The position numbers were made by a program, and so were the translations under genes. From positions 1 to 64,000 of the forward strand of contig RDZY01000019.1 in NCBI GenBank assembly GCA_004294135.1: DNA of 64,000 nt. The letters run 5' to 3'. This DNA is from Sphingobacteriia bacterium. GTDB taxonomy: Bacteria > Bacteroidota > Bacteroidia > Chitinophagales > Chitinophagaceae. The notes below the pieces were generated by a model. The model searched no databases and was not told the DNA's origin. It saw only the letters and a list, made by a program, of their open reading frames with translations. This document shows, one piece after another, positions 53,103-61,623 of this stretch (positions are counted from its first letter, which is position 1; every line of letters starts with the position of its first letter).

Positions 53103-55967
53103 ATGAGAATCTCCGCTTTTCTAGTATTTCTTTTTTTAACTATTGGAGTAGTCGCACAGAAAAAACCATTGGATCATACGGTATATGATGGCTGGCAGAA
53201 CATTACAGAACGCATGCTGAGTAATGATGGTAAGCATATATCTTTTATAGTGGCTCCGCAGGAGGGTGATGGCGATTTATTTATAAAAAAATCAGATGGC
53301 ACAACGGTCCTTTCTATTGCTAGGGGATATGGTGCGAATATAACCGACGATAATCGCTTCTTGGTCTGCCGCATTCGTCCTTTGTTTGCAGACACTAGGG
53401 AAGCACGTATTAAAAAGAAAAAACCAGATGAAATGCCCAAAGATTCATTGGCAATAGTTGAATTAAGTACGGGTATTATTACCAAAGTAGCTCGTATTAA
53501 AAGTTTTAAAGTGGCAGATGAGCAAGCAATGGTAGTGGCTTATTTGTTAGAGAAAAATTTACCAGTTACAGCCCCTAAATCAGAACCCGATACAACTCCC
53601 AAGGTAAAAGCTAAGGTGGGTATGGCGGAACCCAAAACTATCGAAGATCCTTTTGAAGAAGGCACTGATTTAGTAGTGCGGAATTTAACAACGGGTGAAC
53701 TGAAAATATACCCATTGGTGAGTGAATATTTTTTCAATAAAAAAGGCAATATATTATTGATGGAGACCACCAAAAAAACGGGTGATACCAAGGTGAAACC
53801 ATCGGTAGTAAAATTAGATATTGCTTCGGGAAATGCGGTCTCCATTTTTGTTGGTTTCAATGATGCCAAAAGCTATCGGATGGATGAAACTGGCATGCAG
53901 TTGGTATTTGTGGCAGAGCGGGACAGTAGTGCTAAATCGCTCCAGAAATTTTATAAACTCTATTACCATAAATCGGAATGGGATAGTGCGATGTTGATGG
54001 TAGATAAAAATACAAAGGGTATACCAACGAATTGGATGGTAAGTGATAATGCTGCGGCTATTGGTTTTAGCAAAACAGGCAGCAGGCTCTTTTTTGGTAC
54101 TACGCCCATACTCCCCGTAAAAGATACCCTTACTCCTGAATTTGAAAGGGTAAGTGTAGATATCTGGAATCATAAGGACGATTATTTGCAGACTGTACAA
54201 TTGCGAAACCTACAACAGGAACTGAATAGAGCATATTTAGCTCGGTATGATTTTGAAACAAAATCAGTAGTGCAGTTGGCATCACCAGCTTTTAGGAATA
54301 TTATACAGACCAATGAGGGCGATGGTAAAATATTTTATACTACTACTGATGAAGGCAAACGAATTGCCCAGCAGTGGCAGGGTGCTGCTTATAATGATGT
54401 ATATGCGATTAATCCAGAAAATGGACAATCACAATTGATTGCAAAAGACATTAAGGGAAATATAGCGGCTTCATCCACAGGGAAGTACTTGTTGGTGTAC
54501 AACGATCTAAAGCGACAGTATTTTGCATACAATGCATCCATACAACAGATTACTTTATTAGCAAAAGATGTTAAAATACCTTTTTATGATGTTTACAATG
54601 ATATGCCCGATGATCCCGATGCTTATGGCGTGATGGGATGGATGGAAGGCGACAGTACGGTGCTGGTTTACGATCAATTTGATATTTGGCAACTAGATCC
54701 CAATGGAATCAATGCTTCTATCAACTTGACAAAAGGGCTTGGAAGAAAGCAAAATTTGGTATTGCGCAATATTAAATTAGACAAGGAGGAGCGAATGATA
54801 AAACCCAATCAGCTGTTACTGATTTCTATATTTAATAAAACAGATAAAGGCAGTGGATTAAAATACCATACAATGGGGGAGTCCTTCAATTTGCCTGTTG
54901 GGTTAAGGCAGACTTATCCTGTGCGTATAGCCAATGCCATTAAGGCCAAGAACGCGATGGTATTGAGTTATAGTACCGAAACATTTCAGCGTTCGGCCGA
55001 TATTAAAATAGTGGCCAGTCTCGATACCGGATCTATTGCAGGAAGAAAAGAAATAGCAGGGGGAAAATCATTGTACCAGCCCAATCCACAGCAAGCAATG
55101 TATAATTGGGGGACTGCTGAATTGGTGAGTTGGAAATCTTATACGGGTAAAATGGCGGAGGGTATTTTATATAAGCCAGAAGATTTTGATTCAAAAAAGC
55201 AATATCCCATGATTGCTTATTTCTATGAGAGAAACAGTGATGAATTGTATGGATATAGATCGCCTGCACCAACTCCTTCCAGTTTAAATATTCCTTTTTA
55301 TGTAAGCAGGGGTTACTTGGTATTTGTGCCAGATATTTGGTACAAGATTGGATACCCTGGCGCGAGTGCGTATGATTATATTGTAAGTGGAACAAGGGCT
55401 ATAGTAGCGAAAGGATTTGTAGACAGTACTAAGTTGGGACTGCAAGGGCAGAGCTGGGGTGGATACCAGATAGCGCATTTAATTACACGAACCTCATTGT
55501 TTGCTGCTGCTTGGGCGGGTGCGCCTGTGGCAAATATGACCAGTGCTTATGGAGGAATCAGGTGGGGTAGTGGCTTAAATAGACAGTTTCAGTATGAGAA
55601 AACACAGAGCCGCATAGGCGGCAGTTTGTGGGATAAAACCAATTTATACATTGAGAACTCACCGTTGTTTCATTTCCCCAAAGTAAAAACGCCGGTGGTA
55701 ATAATGGCCAATGACGCGGATGATGCAGTGCCTTGGTACCAAGGTATTGAAATGTTTACGGCACTTCGTCGCTTAGGGAAACCAGTCTGGATGTTGAATT
55801 ACAACAATGAAGCCCATAATCTTTTAGAGCGTAAGAATAGAAAAGATGTACAGATACGACAGCAGCAGTTTTTCGATTATCTGTTAAAAGGAGACAAGCC
55901 CGCAAAGTGGATAGTCGATGGAGTGCCAGCAGTAATGAAAGGAAGGGATTTAGGGTTGGGGAATTAG
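53103..55967 (+). CDS. S9 family prolyl oligopeptidase, long form
   Basis: A 954-residue secreted serine peptidase with a Sec signal (MRISAFLVFLFLTIGVVAQ). A long propeller-like N-terminal region (about 20-680) leads to a C-terminal alpha/beta hydrolase: nucleophile Ser in LQGQSWGGYQIAH, Asp in NDADDAVPWYQG, and His in NNEAHNLLE. This order matches acylaminoacyl/prolyl peptidases. A short low-complexity Pro/Lys stretch sits near residue 155-175. The family degrades peptides in the periplasm or outside. It is divergent from TonB receptor 3 with 88 bases between the starts. Confidence 0.9.
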   Translation: MRISAFLVFLFLTIGVVAQKKPLDHTVYDGWQNITERMLSNDGKHISFIVAPQEGDGDLFIKKSDGTTVLSIARGYGANITDDNRFLVCRIRPLFADTREARIKKKKPDEMPKDSLAIVELSTGIITKVARIKSFKVADEQAMVVAYLLEKNLPVTAPKSEPDTTPKVKAKVGMAEPKTIEDPFEEGTDLVVRNLTTGELKIYPLVSEYFFNKKGNILLMETTKKTGDTKVKPSVVKLDIASGNAVSIFVGFNDAKSYRMDETGMQLVFVAERDSSAKSLQKFYKLYYHKSEWDSAMLMVDKNTKGIPTNWMVSDNAAAIGFSKTGSRLFFGTTPILPVKDTLTPEFERVSVDIWNHKDDYLQTVQLRNLQQELNRAYLARYDFETKSVVQLASPAFRNIIQTNEGDGKIFYTTTDEGKRIAQQWQGAAYNDVYAINPENGQSQLIAKDIKGNIAASSTGKYLLVYNDLKRQYFAYNASIQQITLLAKDVKIPFYDVYNDMPDDPDAYGVMGWMEGDSTVLVYDQFDIWQLDPNGINASINLTKGLGRKQNLVLRNIKLDKEERMIKPNQLLLISIFNKTDKGSGLKYHTMGESFNLPVGLRQTYPVRIANAIKAKNAMVLSYSTETFQRSADIKIVASLDTGSIAGRKEIAGGKSLYQPNPQQAMYNWGTAELVSWKSYTGKMAEGILYKPEDFDSKKQYPMIAYFYERNSDELYGYRSPAPTPSSLNIPFYVSRGYLVFVPDIWYKIGYPGASAYDYIVSGTRAIVAKGFVDSTKLGLQGQSWGGYQIAHLITRTSLFAAAWAGAPVANMTSAYGGIRWGSGLNRQFQYEKTQSRIGGSLWDKTNLYIENSPLFHFPKVKTPVVIMANDADDAVPWYQGIEMFTALRRLGKPVWMLNYNNEAHNLLERKNRKDVQIRQQQFFDYLLKGDKPAKWIVDGVPAVMKGRDLGLGN

Positions 55968-56068
55968 TACTCTTTTCGGCCGGGTAAAGAAAAAATCATA
56001 AATTAGCTCATTCAATGGCTTGTGTCGATTGCTCGGGATGATCATTTAAAAACAATAAATAGAAATAC

Positions 56069-56449
56069 ATGAAACAAAAGATTTTATTCGTTGCTTGCCT
56101 GCTTTTTGCAATGATGTTTATCAATGCTGGATTAAATAAGTTTTTCAACTATATGCCTATGCCAGCAGACCTGCCTGAGAGCATGAAGAAACTAATGGCT
56201 GCTTTTATGGAAATAAGTTGGCTAATGCCACTGGTTGGTGTGGTAGAAGTGATTGGTGGGGTTCTATTTATTTTTCCCAAATACAGAGCTCTTGGTGCCA
56301 TCATTGTTTTTCCTGTTACCATCGGTATCCTGCTCACCAATATCATCAATGCTCCCTCAGGATTGCCGATCGCATTGGTTTTAGTGGCCATCAACCTTTG
56401 GGCTATTATTGAAAACAGGGAAAAGTATTATCCTATGCTGAAACGCTAA
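56069..56449 (+). CDS. DoxX-like membrane protein
   Basis: A 126-residue membrane protein with four hydrophobic segments. The first has AMMFINAGLNKFFNYM, a DoxX/DoxD-type start where the N/K pair is conserved. WLMPLVGVVEVIGGVLFIFPKY forms the central pair. DoxX-type proteins have been linked to thiol stress and quinone-linked systems, but the role of this member is unknown. It is monocistronic, 97 bases upstream of the his leader, and no clear promoter is visible in the 101-base gap before it. Confidence 0.8.
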   Translation: MKQKILFVACLLFAMMFINAGLNKFFNYMPMPADLPESMKKLMAAFMEISWLMPLVGVVEVIGGVLFIFPKYRALGAIIVFPVTIGILLTNIINAPSGLPIALVLVAINLWAIIENREKYYPMLKR

Positions 56450-56506
56450 ACCTGGTTTCTGCCATATTGCTACTATTATCAACTTTGTGTTACGAAGTAA
56501 AAAAAA

Positions 56507-56538
56507 TTTGTGGGTGATAGTGGACTATCCTATTTTTG
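56507..56538 (+). promoter_or_regulatory. Promoter of the histidine operon
   Basis: TTTG at 56507-56510, a 20-base spacer, then TATTTTTG at 56531-56538, the best match to the Bacteroidota consensus in the window. It starts a leader of about 130 bases before hisG. Confidence 0.8.
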
Positions 56539-56546
56539 CATTTCAA

Positions 56547-56597
56547 ATGAAACAAAATACCCATATTCACCATCATAATGAGCATCCCATTGGGTAG
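56547..56597 (+). CDS. hisL: His operon leader peptide
   Basis: A 16-codon leader gene: MKQNTHIHHHNEHPIG, then TAG. Five of 16 codons are histidine (positions 6, 8, 9, 10 and 13). It lies right after the promoter's -7 box and ahead of mutually exclusive hairpins and hisG. A ribosome short of His-tRNA would stall on the His run. The stop codon TAG lies inside the segment that must pair to make the antiterminator. This is the classic layout of ribosome-mediated attenuation. The peptide itself likely has no other role. Confidence 0.88.
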   Translation: MKQNTHIHHHNEHPIG

Positions 56598-56632
56598 GTT
56601 ATTGGTGTGTATGATATAAATACAAATCATTG
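56556..56632 (+). promoter_or_regulatory. His attenuator: alternative pairing regions
   Basis: Region 1 (56556-56562, AATACCC) can pair with region 2 (56592-56600, GGGTAGGTT, which contains the leader stop). Region 2 (56593-56600) can instead pair with region 3 (56634-56641, AGCTTACC), giving an 8-base antiterminator with two G-U pairs. Region 3 otherwise pairs with region 4 to form the terminator at 56633-56663. Confidence 0.75.
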
Positions 56633-56663
56633 AAGCTTACCTGTTGGTAGGCTTTTTTATTTT
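56633..56663 (+). terminator. Attenuator terminator before hisG
   Basis: AAGCTTACC pairs with GGTAGGCTT through a TGTT loop, a 9-base stem with one G-U pair, followed by a T tract interrupted by one A (TTTTATTTT). It ends 6 bases before the hisG ATG, so transcription stops unless region 3 is taken by the antiterminator. Confidence 0.85.
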
Positions 56664-56669
56664 AATTAT

Positions 56670-57554
56670 ATGAGCAATCTAATGAGTACAACACAGGATG
56701 TTAAGTTAAAACTGGCCATTCAGAAAAGTGGTCGCTTGCACGATGATTCTATCAAACTATTGAAAGAATGTGGTATTGATATCAGCAATGGTATGAATAA
56801 ATTAAAGGCTGATGCTACTAATTTTCCACTGGAACTGTTCTTTTTACGCGACGATGATATTCCTCAATACGTAGAAGATGGGGTTGCCGATATTGGTTTT
56901 GTGGGTGAGAATGTGGTTTTTGAAAAGCAGAAAAAAATCACCATCACTGAGAAATTGGGCTTTGGCAAATGTCGTCTCAGCATAGCCATCCAACGCCATG
57001 AACAATACAATGGCACTCAGTTTTTAGCGGGTAAAAAAATTGCTACCAGCTATCCTATTATTGTGGGCGATTTCTTAAAAGAAAAAGGCATCAACGCCGA
57101 AATTCATGAAATAAGCGGCAGCGTAGAAATTGCCCCTGGCATTGGTCTCGCAGATGCCATTTGCGACCTTGTAAGCAGTGGTTCTACCTTGTTTATGAAT
57201 GGACTAAAAGAAACAGAAGTAATTTTAGAATCCCAAGCCGTACTGGTGAAAAACAATCAATTGGATGATGCAAGGCAAGAATTGCTCAATCGCTTATTGT
57301 TCAGAATTCAATCTGTAAAAAAAGCAAAAAATAATAAATACATTCTATTAAATGCACCCAACCATAACCTCCAACAAATCATTGGTTTGTTGCCCGGTAT
57401 GAGAAGTCCCTCCGTGCTTCCACTGGCAGAAGAAGGGTGGAGTAGTGTACACAGCGTGTTGAATGAAAACGAATTTTGGGATATCATTGAGCAACTAAAA
57501 GCTGCTGGTGCCCAAGGCATTCTAGTAGTGCCAATTGAAAAAATGATTATGTAA
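56670..57554 (+). CDS. hisG: ATP phosphoribosyltransferase, long form
   Basis: A 294-residue first enzyme of histidine synthesis, joining ATP and PRPP. The long form carries a C-terminal regulatory domain (about 215-290) that binds histidine, so no HisZ is needed. Motifs: LAIQKSGRLHDDS at the start, FVGENVVF, then VEIAPGIGLADAICDLVSSGST as the PRPP-binding loop. An alternative ATG at 56682 (MSTTQD) is possible. The start lies just after the attenuator terminator. Feedback by histidine and leader attenuation probably act together. Confidence 0.96.
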   Translation: MSNLMSTTQDVKLKLAIQKSGRLHDDSIKLLKECGIDISNGMNKLKADATNFPLELFFLRDDDIPQYVEDGVADIGFVGENVVFEKQKKITITEKLGFGKCRLSIAIQRHEQYNGTQFLAGKKIATSYPIIVGDFLKEKGINAEIHEISGSVEIAPGIGLADAICDLVSSGSTLFMNGLKETEVILESQAVLVKNNQLDDARQELLNRLLFRIQSVKKAKNNKYILLNAPNHNLQQIIGLLPGMRSPSVLPLAEEGWSSVHSVLNENEFWDIIEQLKAAGAQGILVVPIEKMIM

Positions 57555-57582
57555 TTAATTGCCAAACAAGTAGCATTTTACC

Positions 57583-58863
57583 ATGGAGAAATTTATAAAC
57601 CCTGATAGGAATGATTGGTCGCGATTGTTAGCGCGACCCTCCATCAATAACAGTGAGTTGATTGTAAAAGTGAGTACCGTTTTGCAACAAGTAAAAGGTC
57701 AGGGCGATGCTGCTGTACAATATTTTACGCAACAGTTTGATGGGGTACTATTAACTGATTTTGTGGTGAGCGAAATTGAAATAGCCGAAGGTGTTGCTTT
57801 AGTAAGCACCCAACTTAAAACAGCTATTGCGACGGCTGCTGATAATATTCGAAAATTTCACCAGCCCCAATTGCAAGCACCTGAAATAATAGAGACCATG
57901 CCTGGCATTCAATGCTGGCGCAGATCGGTGGGCATAGAAAAAGTGGGACTTTATATTCCCGGGGGCACTGCGCCCTTGTTTTCTACCATTCTCATGTTGG
58001 GCATTCCCGCTACTATTGCAGGTTGTAAAGAAATTATACTTTGTTCACCTCCCGATAAAAATGGGCAGCTTCACCCTGCTATTTTATTCGCTGCTCAATT
58101 GGTGGGTATTACCAAAATATTCAAGATTGGTGGCGTACAAGCTATTGGTGCTATGGCTTATGGTACCGCTTCGGTTCCTCAAGTGTATAAAATATTCGGT
58201 CCTGGCAACCAGTATGTTACCTGCGCCAAACAGTTCATTCAACAAGAAGGTATTGCCATTGATATGCCCGCAGGCCCAAGTGAAGTTTGTGTATTGGCCG
58301 ATGATTCTGCCAATCCTGAATTTGTGGCGGCGGACTTATTGAGTCAAGCCGAACACGGCAGTGATAGTCAAGTTTTACTGGTAAGCACTTCTGCAACACT
58401 GGTAGCTGCAGTAAACATTGCTTTAGAAAAGCAGTTGGCTCAACTTCCTCGCAAAGAAATGGCAGCAAAAGCATTGGAGAATAGTAAAGCCATTGTTTTA
58501 AATAATATGGATGATGCTATTAAACTAGTGAATGAATATGCGGCTGAACATTTAATTATTTCCTGTGAAAAAGAGGAAGCTATTGGGGATAGAATTGTGC
58601 AGGCAGGCTCTGTATTTCTCGGTAATTATTCTCCGGAAAGTGTGGGCGATTATGCCAGTGGAACCAACCATACTTTGCCTACCAATGGGTATGCTAAAGC
58701 ATATAGTGGGGTGAGTGTAGATAGTTTCTTAAAAAAAATCACGTACCAAAAACTTACTAAAGTAGGATTGCAAAATATAGCTTCTTCCGTAGAACTGATG
58801 GCGATGGCCGAAGGCTTGCAAGCGCACGCCGAAGCGGTACGCATACGATTGAAGAATGAATAA
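57583..58863 (+). CDS. hisD: Histidinol dehydrogenase
   Basis: A 426-residue zinc enzyme that performs the last two oxidations of histidine synthesis with NAD. Family motifs seen: YIPGGTAPLFSTILMLGIPA, IFKIGGVQAIGAMAYGT, and GPGNQYVTCAKQF, then IDMPAGPSEV. Zinc ligand and catalytic positions lie in LLSQAEHGSDSQ and in the late EHLII and HTLPT blocks. Length is normal. The gene starts 28 bases after hisG, and the downstream hisC gap is 19 bases, so it is part of the operon. Confidence 0.97.
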   Translation: MEKFINPDRNDWSRLLARPSINNSELIVKVSTVLQQVKGQGDAAVQYFTQQFDGVLLTDFVVSEIEIAEGVALVSTQLKTAIATAADNIRKFHQPQLQAPEIIETMPGIQCWRRSVGIEKVGLYIPGGTAPLFSTILMLGIPATIAGCKEIILCSPPDKNGQLHPAILFAAQLVGITKIFKIGGVQAIGAMAYGTASVPQVYKIFGPGNQYVTCAKQFIQQEGIAIDMPAGPSEVCVLADDSANPEFVAADLLSQAEHGSDSQVLLVSTSATLVAAVNIALEKQLAQLPRKEMAAKALENSKAIVLNNMDDAIKLVNEYAAEHLIISCEKEEAIGDRIVQAGSVFLGNYSPESVGDYASGTNHTLPTNGYAKAYSGVSVDSFLKKITYQKLTKVGLQNIASSVELMAMAEGLQAHAEAVRIRLKNE

Positions 58864-58882
58864 AATCAATATAAATTAACCC

Positions 58883-59944
58883 ATGAACTTTGATTTGAAT
58901 CTATTGGTGAGAAAAAATATTGCGCTGCTAGAGCCTTACTCTTCAGCGCGCGATGAATTCAGCGGTGCCGCTAAAGTGTTTTTAGACGCCAACGAAAACA
59001 GCCTCGGCTCCCCACTTACCAAATGGTATAACCGTTACCCAGACCCGCACCAAGTGGCTATAAAACAGAAACTTTCGGCCATCAAAGGCATTGTTTCTGA
59101 ACATATTTTTCTAGGCAATGGAAGCGATGAATGCATCGACCTTTTGTTTCGAAGTTTTTGCGAACCGGGTAGGGACAATGTGGTAATTTGTCCCCCCACT
59201 TACGGCATGTATGAAGTAAGTGCCAATATCAACGATGTGGAATTGAGAAGGGTTCCTCTATTGGATGATTTTCAGCTCGATCTGGTTCACCTTGAAAATA
59301 AAATTGATGCGCATACCAAAATTATTTGGCTTTGTTCTCCCAATAACCCTACGGGTAATTCACTTAATAGGGTTGATATGGAAACTGTACTCAACAACTT
59401 CAACGGGATTGTAGTAATTGATGAAGCGTATATTAATTTCGCTCGTCAGAAATCTTTTGTGCAAGAATTAGCCGATTATCCCAATCTGGTGGTGATGCAG
59501 ACTTTTAGTAAGGCTTGGGGACTAGCAGGCTTGCGCCTTGGAATGGCTTTTGCCTCCAATTCTATTATTCAAATACTCAATCGGGTTAAACCCCCTTATA
59601 ATATCAATCAAGCTACACAGGAATTAGCACTTAAAGCTTTGGATGAATTGGGTATGGTGAATGATATGATTAAAATATTGGTAGATATGCGTGATGCGCT
59701 GATACCGGTATTTGAATCCATGCCTTCTGTAGAGAAAGTATATCCCTCGGATGCTAATTTTATTTTGGTGAAAATAAAAGAAGCCCGTAAAGTGTATAAA
59801 TTTTTGCTGACCAAAGGCATTGTAATTCGGGATAGAAGTAAGGTGAAATTGTGTGAGGATTGCTTGCGAATAACCATTGGAACAGAACAAGATAATACAC
59901 AACTGATAGATGCCATGCAGGAATGGTGTCAAATGAATGCTTAA
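58883..59944 (+). CDS. hisC: Histidinol-phosphate aminotransferase
   Basis: A 353-residue PLP enzyme, fold type I, transferring the amino group from glutamate. The PLP lysine is in QTFSKAWGLAGLRLG; the N-terminal DANENSLGSP and LGNGSDECIDLLFR motifs, CSPNNPTGN and VIDEAYINF are standard. The length is typical. It ends 22 bases before the sorbosone-dehydrogenase-like gene, which is inserted between hisC and hisB. Confidence 0.97.
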   Translation: MNFDLNLLVRKNIALLEPYSSARDEFSGAAKVFLDANENSLGSPLTKWYNRYPDPHQVAIKQKLSAIKGIVSEHIFLGNGSDECIDLLFRSFCEPGRDNVVICPPTYGMYEVSANINDVELRRVPLLDDFQLDLVHLENKIDAHTKIIWLCSPNNPTGNSLNRVDMETVLNNFNGIVVIDEAYINFARQKSFVQELADYPNLVVMQTFSKAWGLAGLRLGMAFASNSIIQILNRVKPPYNINQATQELALKALDELGMVNDMIKILVDMRDALIPVFESMPSVEKVYPSDANFILVKIKEARKVYKFLLTKGIVIRDRSKVKLCEDCLRITIGTEQDNTQLIDAMQEWCQMNA

Positions 59945-59966
59945 TTTCACTGCTTAATTTAGTTTT

Positions 59967-61211
59967 ATGCAAAAAATACTCTGTTCTTTCTTAGCCCTTA
60001 GTTTGCTGGTTTGTTGTTCAGCTCAATCCCCCGAATCCGTTGCTATTAAAACACCAGCGGGTTTCAGTACCGTTGTTGTTGGGAAAGATTTTGGACGCGT
60101 TCGCCATATTGCCATAAACAGCAATGGTGATATTTATATGAAACTGGAAAAGCTTTTAAAAGGCAAAGGGATTATTCGGTTGAGGGATAAAAATAAGGAT
60201 GGAGTGATGGATGATACCCTTGCTTTTGGCAATTATATAGGCAGTGGTATCGCGTTGAAGAATGGCTATTTATATGCATCATCCAACAGCGAGGTATTCC
60301 GGTATGCATTGGATGCGCAGCAAAATTTGGTGAGCCCCGATCAGCCTGAAAGAATCGTTACCAAGCTGATTGATAAGCGCCAGCATGCCAACAAAACTTT
60401 TGCTTTGGATAATGCGGGTAATATTTATGTAAATATTGGGGCACCTTCTAATGTTTGCCAAGAATTAGATCGACAAAAAGGGTCTAAGGGAATGAGCCCT
60501 TGCTCCATTCTCGATTCTGCCGCAGGCATCTGGCAGTTTAAAGTAGACAAGCTAAACCAGACTTATGCAGATGGAATTCGCTACGCTACTGGTATTAGGA
60601 ATAGTATGGGGCTCGATTGGAACGATGAAGTAAATGAACTCTATATAACCATACACGGAAGGGATATGCTTTTTCAAGATTTTCCTGCCATGTACAACCA
60701 GAAGCAGGGAGCAGAACTTCCCTCTGAAACATTGTATAGGGTGAAGAAAGGCGACGATTGCGGATGGCCTTATGCACATTGGGATCATTTTCAAAACAAA
60801 AAAATATTAAATCCCGAATATGGGGGTGATGGTAAAAAAGAAGGAGCACCCAATGCTATTAGTCCCCTAGTTGGATTCCCCGGTCACTTAGCTCCCAATG
60901 CTTTGCTAATTTATACAGGAGATCAATTTCCCGCTCGATATAAAAACGGGGCTTTCATTGCTTTTCATGGCAGTTGGAATAGGTCGCCCGAGCCACAAGA
61001 AGGATTTTATATTGTATTTGTACCCATGAAAAACGGATTACCTACGGGTAAATGGGAAGTATTTGCTGACGGTTTTTCTGGCTTAGAAAAAGTAAACAAT
61101 TTAGGAGCAGTAAAACATCGCCCATGCGGACTGGCACAGGGAGCTGACGGTTCACTTTATGTATCAGACGATAATAAAGGGTATATCTGGAAAATCAAAT
61201 ACAACCAATAA
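59967..61211 (+). CDS. Sorbosone/glucose dehydrogenase-like beta-propeller, secreted
   Basis: A 414-residue exported protein, probably a lipoprotein-like signal (SLLVCCSAQ), with a six-blade propeller of the PQQ-dependent glucose/sorbosone dehydrogenase (GSDH) family. Seen: LRDKNKDGVMDD (calcium-like loop), ATGIRNSMGLDWN, DCGWPYAHWDHF, and FHGSWNRSPE, with a late GSLYVSDDNKGYIWKI. The expected PQQ contact residues are in part present. It would oxidise an aldose sugar and pass electrons to the cytochrome c encoded 5 bases downstream. Neither is a known histidine-synthesis function. The pair sits inside the his operon between hisC and hisB. Confidence 0.85.
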   Translation: MQKILCSFLALSLLVCCSAQSPESVAIKTPAGFSTVVVGKDFGRVRHIAINSNGDIYMKLEKLLKGKGIIRLRDKNKDGVMDDTLAFGNYIGSGIALKNGYLYASSNSEVFRYALDAQQNLVSPDQPERIVTKLIDKRQHANKTFALDNAGNIYVNIGAPSNVCQELDRQKGSKGMSPCSILDSAAGIWQFKVDKLNQTYADGIRYATGIRNSMGLDWNDEVNELYITIHGRDMLFQDFPAMYNQKQGAELPSETLYRVKKGDDCGWPYAHWDHFQNKKILNPEYGGDGKKEGAPNAISPLVGFPGHLAPNALLIYTGDQFPARYKNGAFIAFHGSWNRSPEPQEGFYIVFVPMKNGLPTGKWEVFADGFSGLEKVNNLGAVKHRPCGLAQGADGSLYVSDDNKGYIWKIKYNQ

Positions 61212-61216
61212 ATACC

Positions 61217-61621
61217 ATGAAGCAATTGATGATTGTGATAGGTTGTATGGTGAGTATTGTATTAATGTCTCAGTCCACCCCATCATCCAAAGCCAGTGCA
61301 ATGCGCGGTAAAAAAATATACACTACTTATTGCCTTGCTTGCCACCAAGCAGATGGGGGTGGTGTTCCAAGAATGAATCCCCCATTAATTAAAACCGAAT
61401 ATGTGAATGGTGATAAAGTGAGGTTGATTAATATTGTTCTAAAAGGTTTGAATGACCCCATAGAAATTAATGGAGATGAATATAGTAACCCCATGGCATC
61501 ACACGCATTTTTAAACGACCAGCAAGTGGCTGATGTACTCAGTTTTGTACGAAGTAATTTCGGAAATAAATCAGGGCCTATAACTCCCGCAGAAGTAAAA
61601 GCAGTCAGGGCAAAAAAATAA
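61217..61621 (+). CDS. Cytochrome c, class I
   Basis: A 134-residue periplasmic cytochrome with a signal peptide (MKQLMIVIGCMVSIVLMSQ). The haem site is CLACH (in TTYCLACHQADGGG), and an axial Met ligand is likely in NPMASHAFL. It would accept electrons from the dehydrogenase encoded just upstream and feed a terminal oxidase. The gene is 5 bases after that gene and 2 bases before hisB, so the his genes and this pair must share one transcript. Length and pattern match small mono-haem cytochromes in Bacteroidota. Confidence 0.9.
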   Translation: MKQLMIVIGCMVSIVLMSQSTPSSKASAMRGKKIYTTYCLACHQADGGGVPRMNPPLIKTEYVNGDKVRLINIVLKGLNDPIEINGDEYSNPMASHAFLNDQQVADVLSFVRSNFGNKSGPITPAEVKAVRAKK

Positions 61622-61623
61622 TT

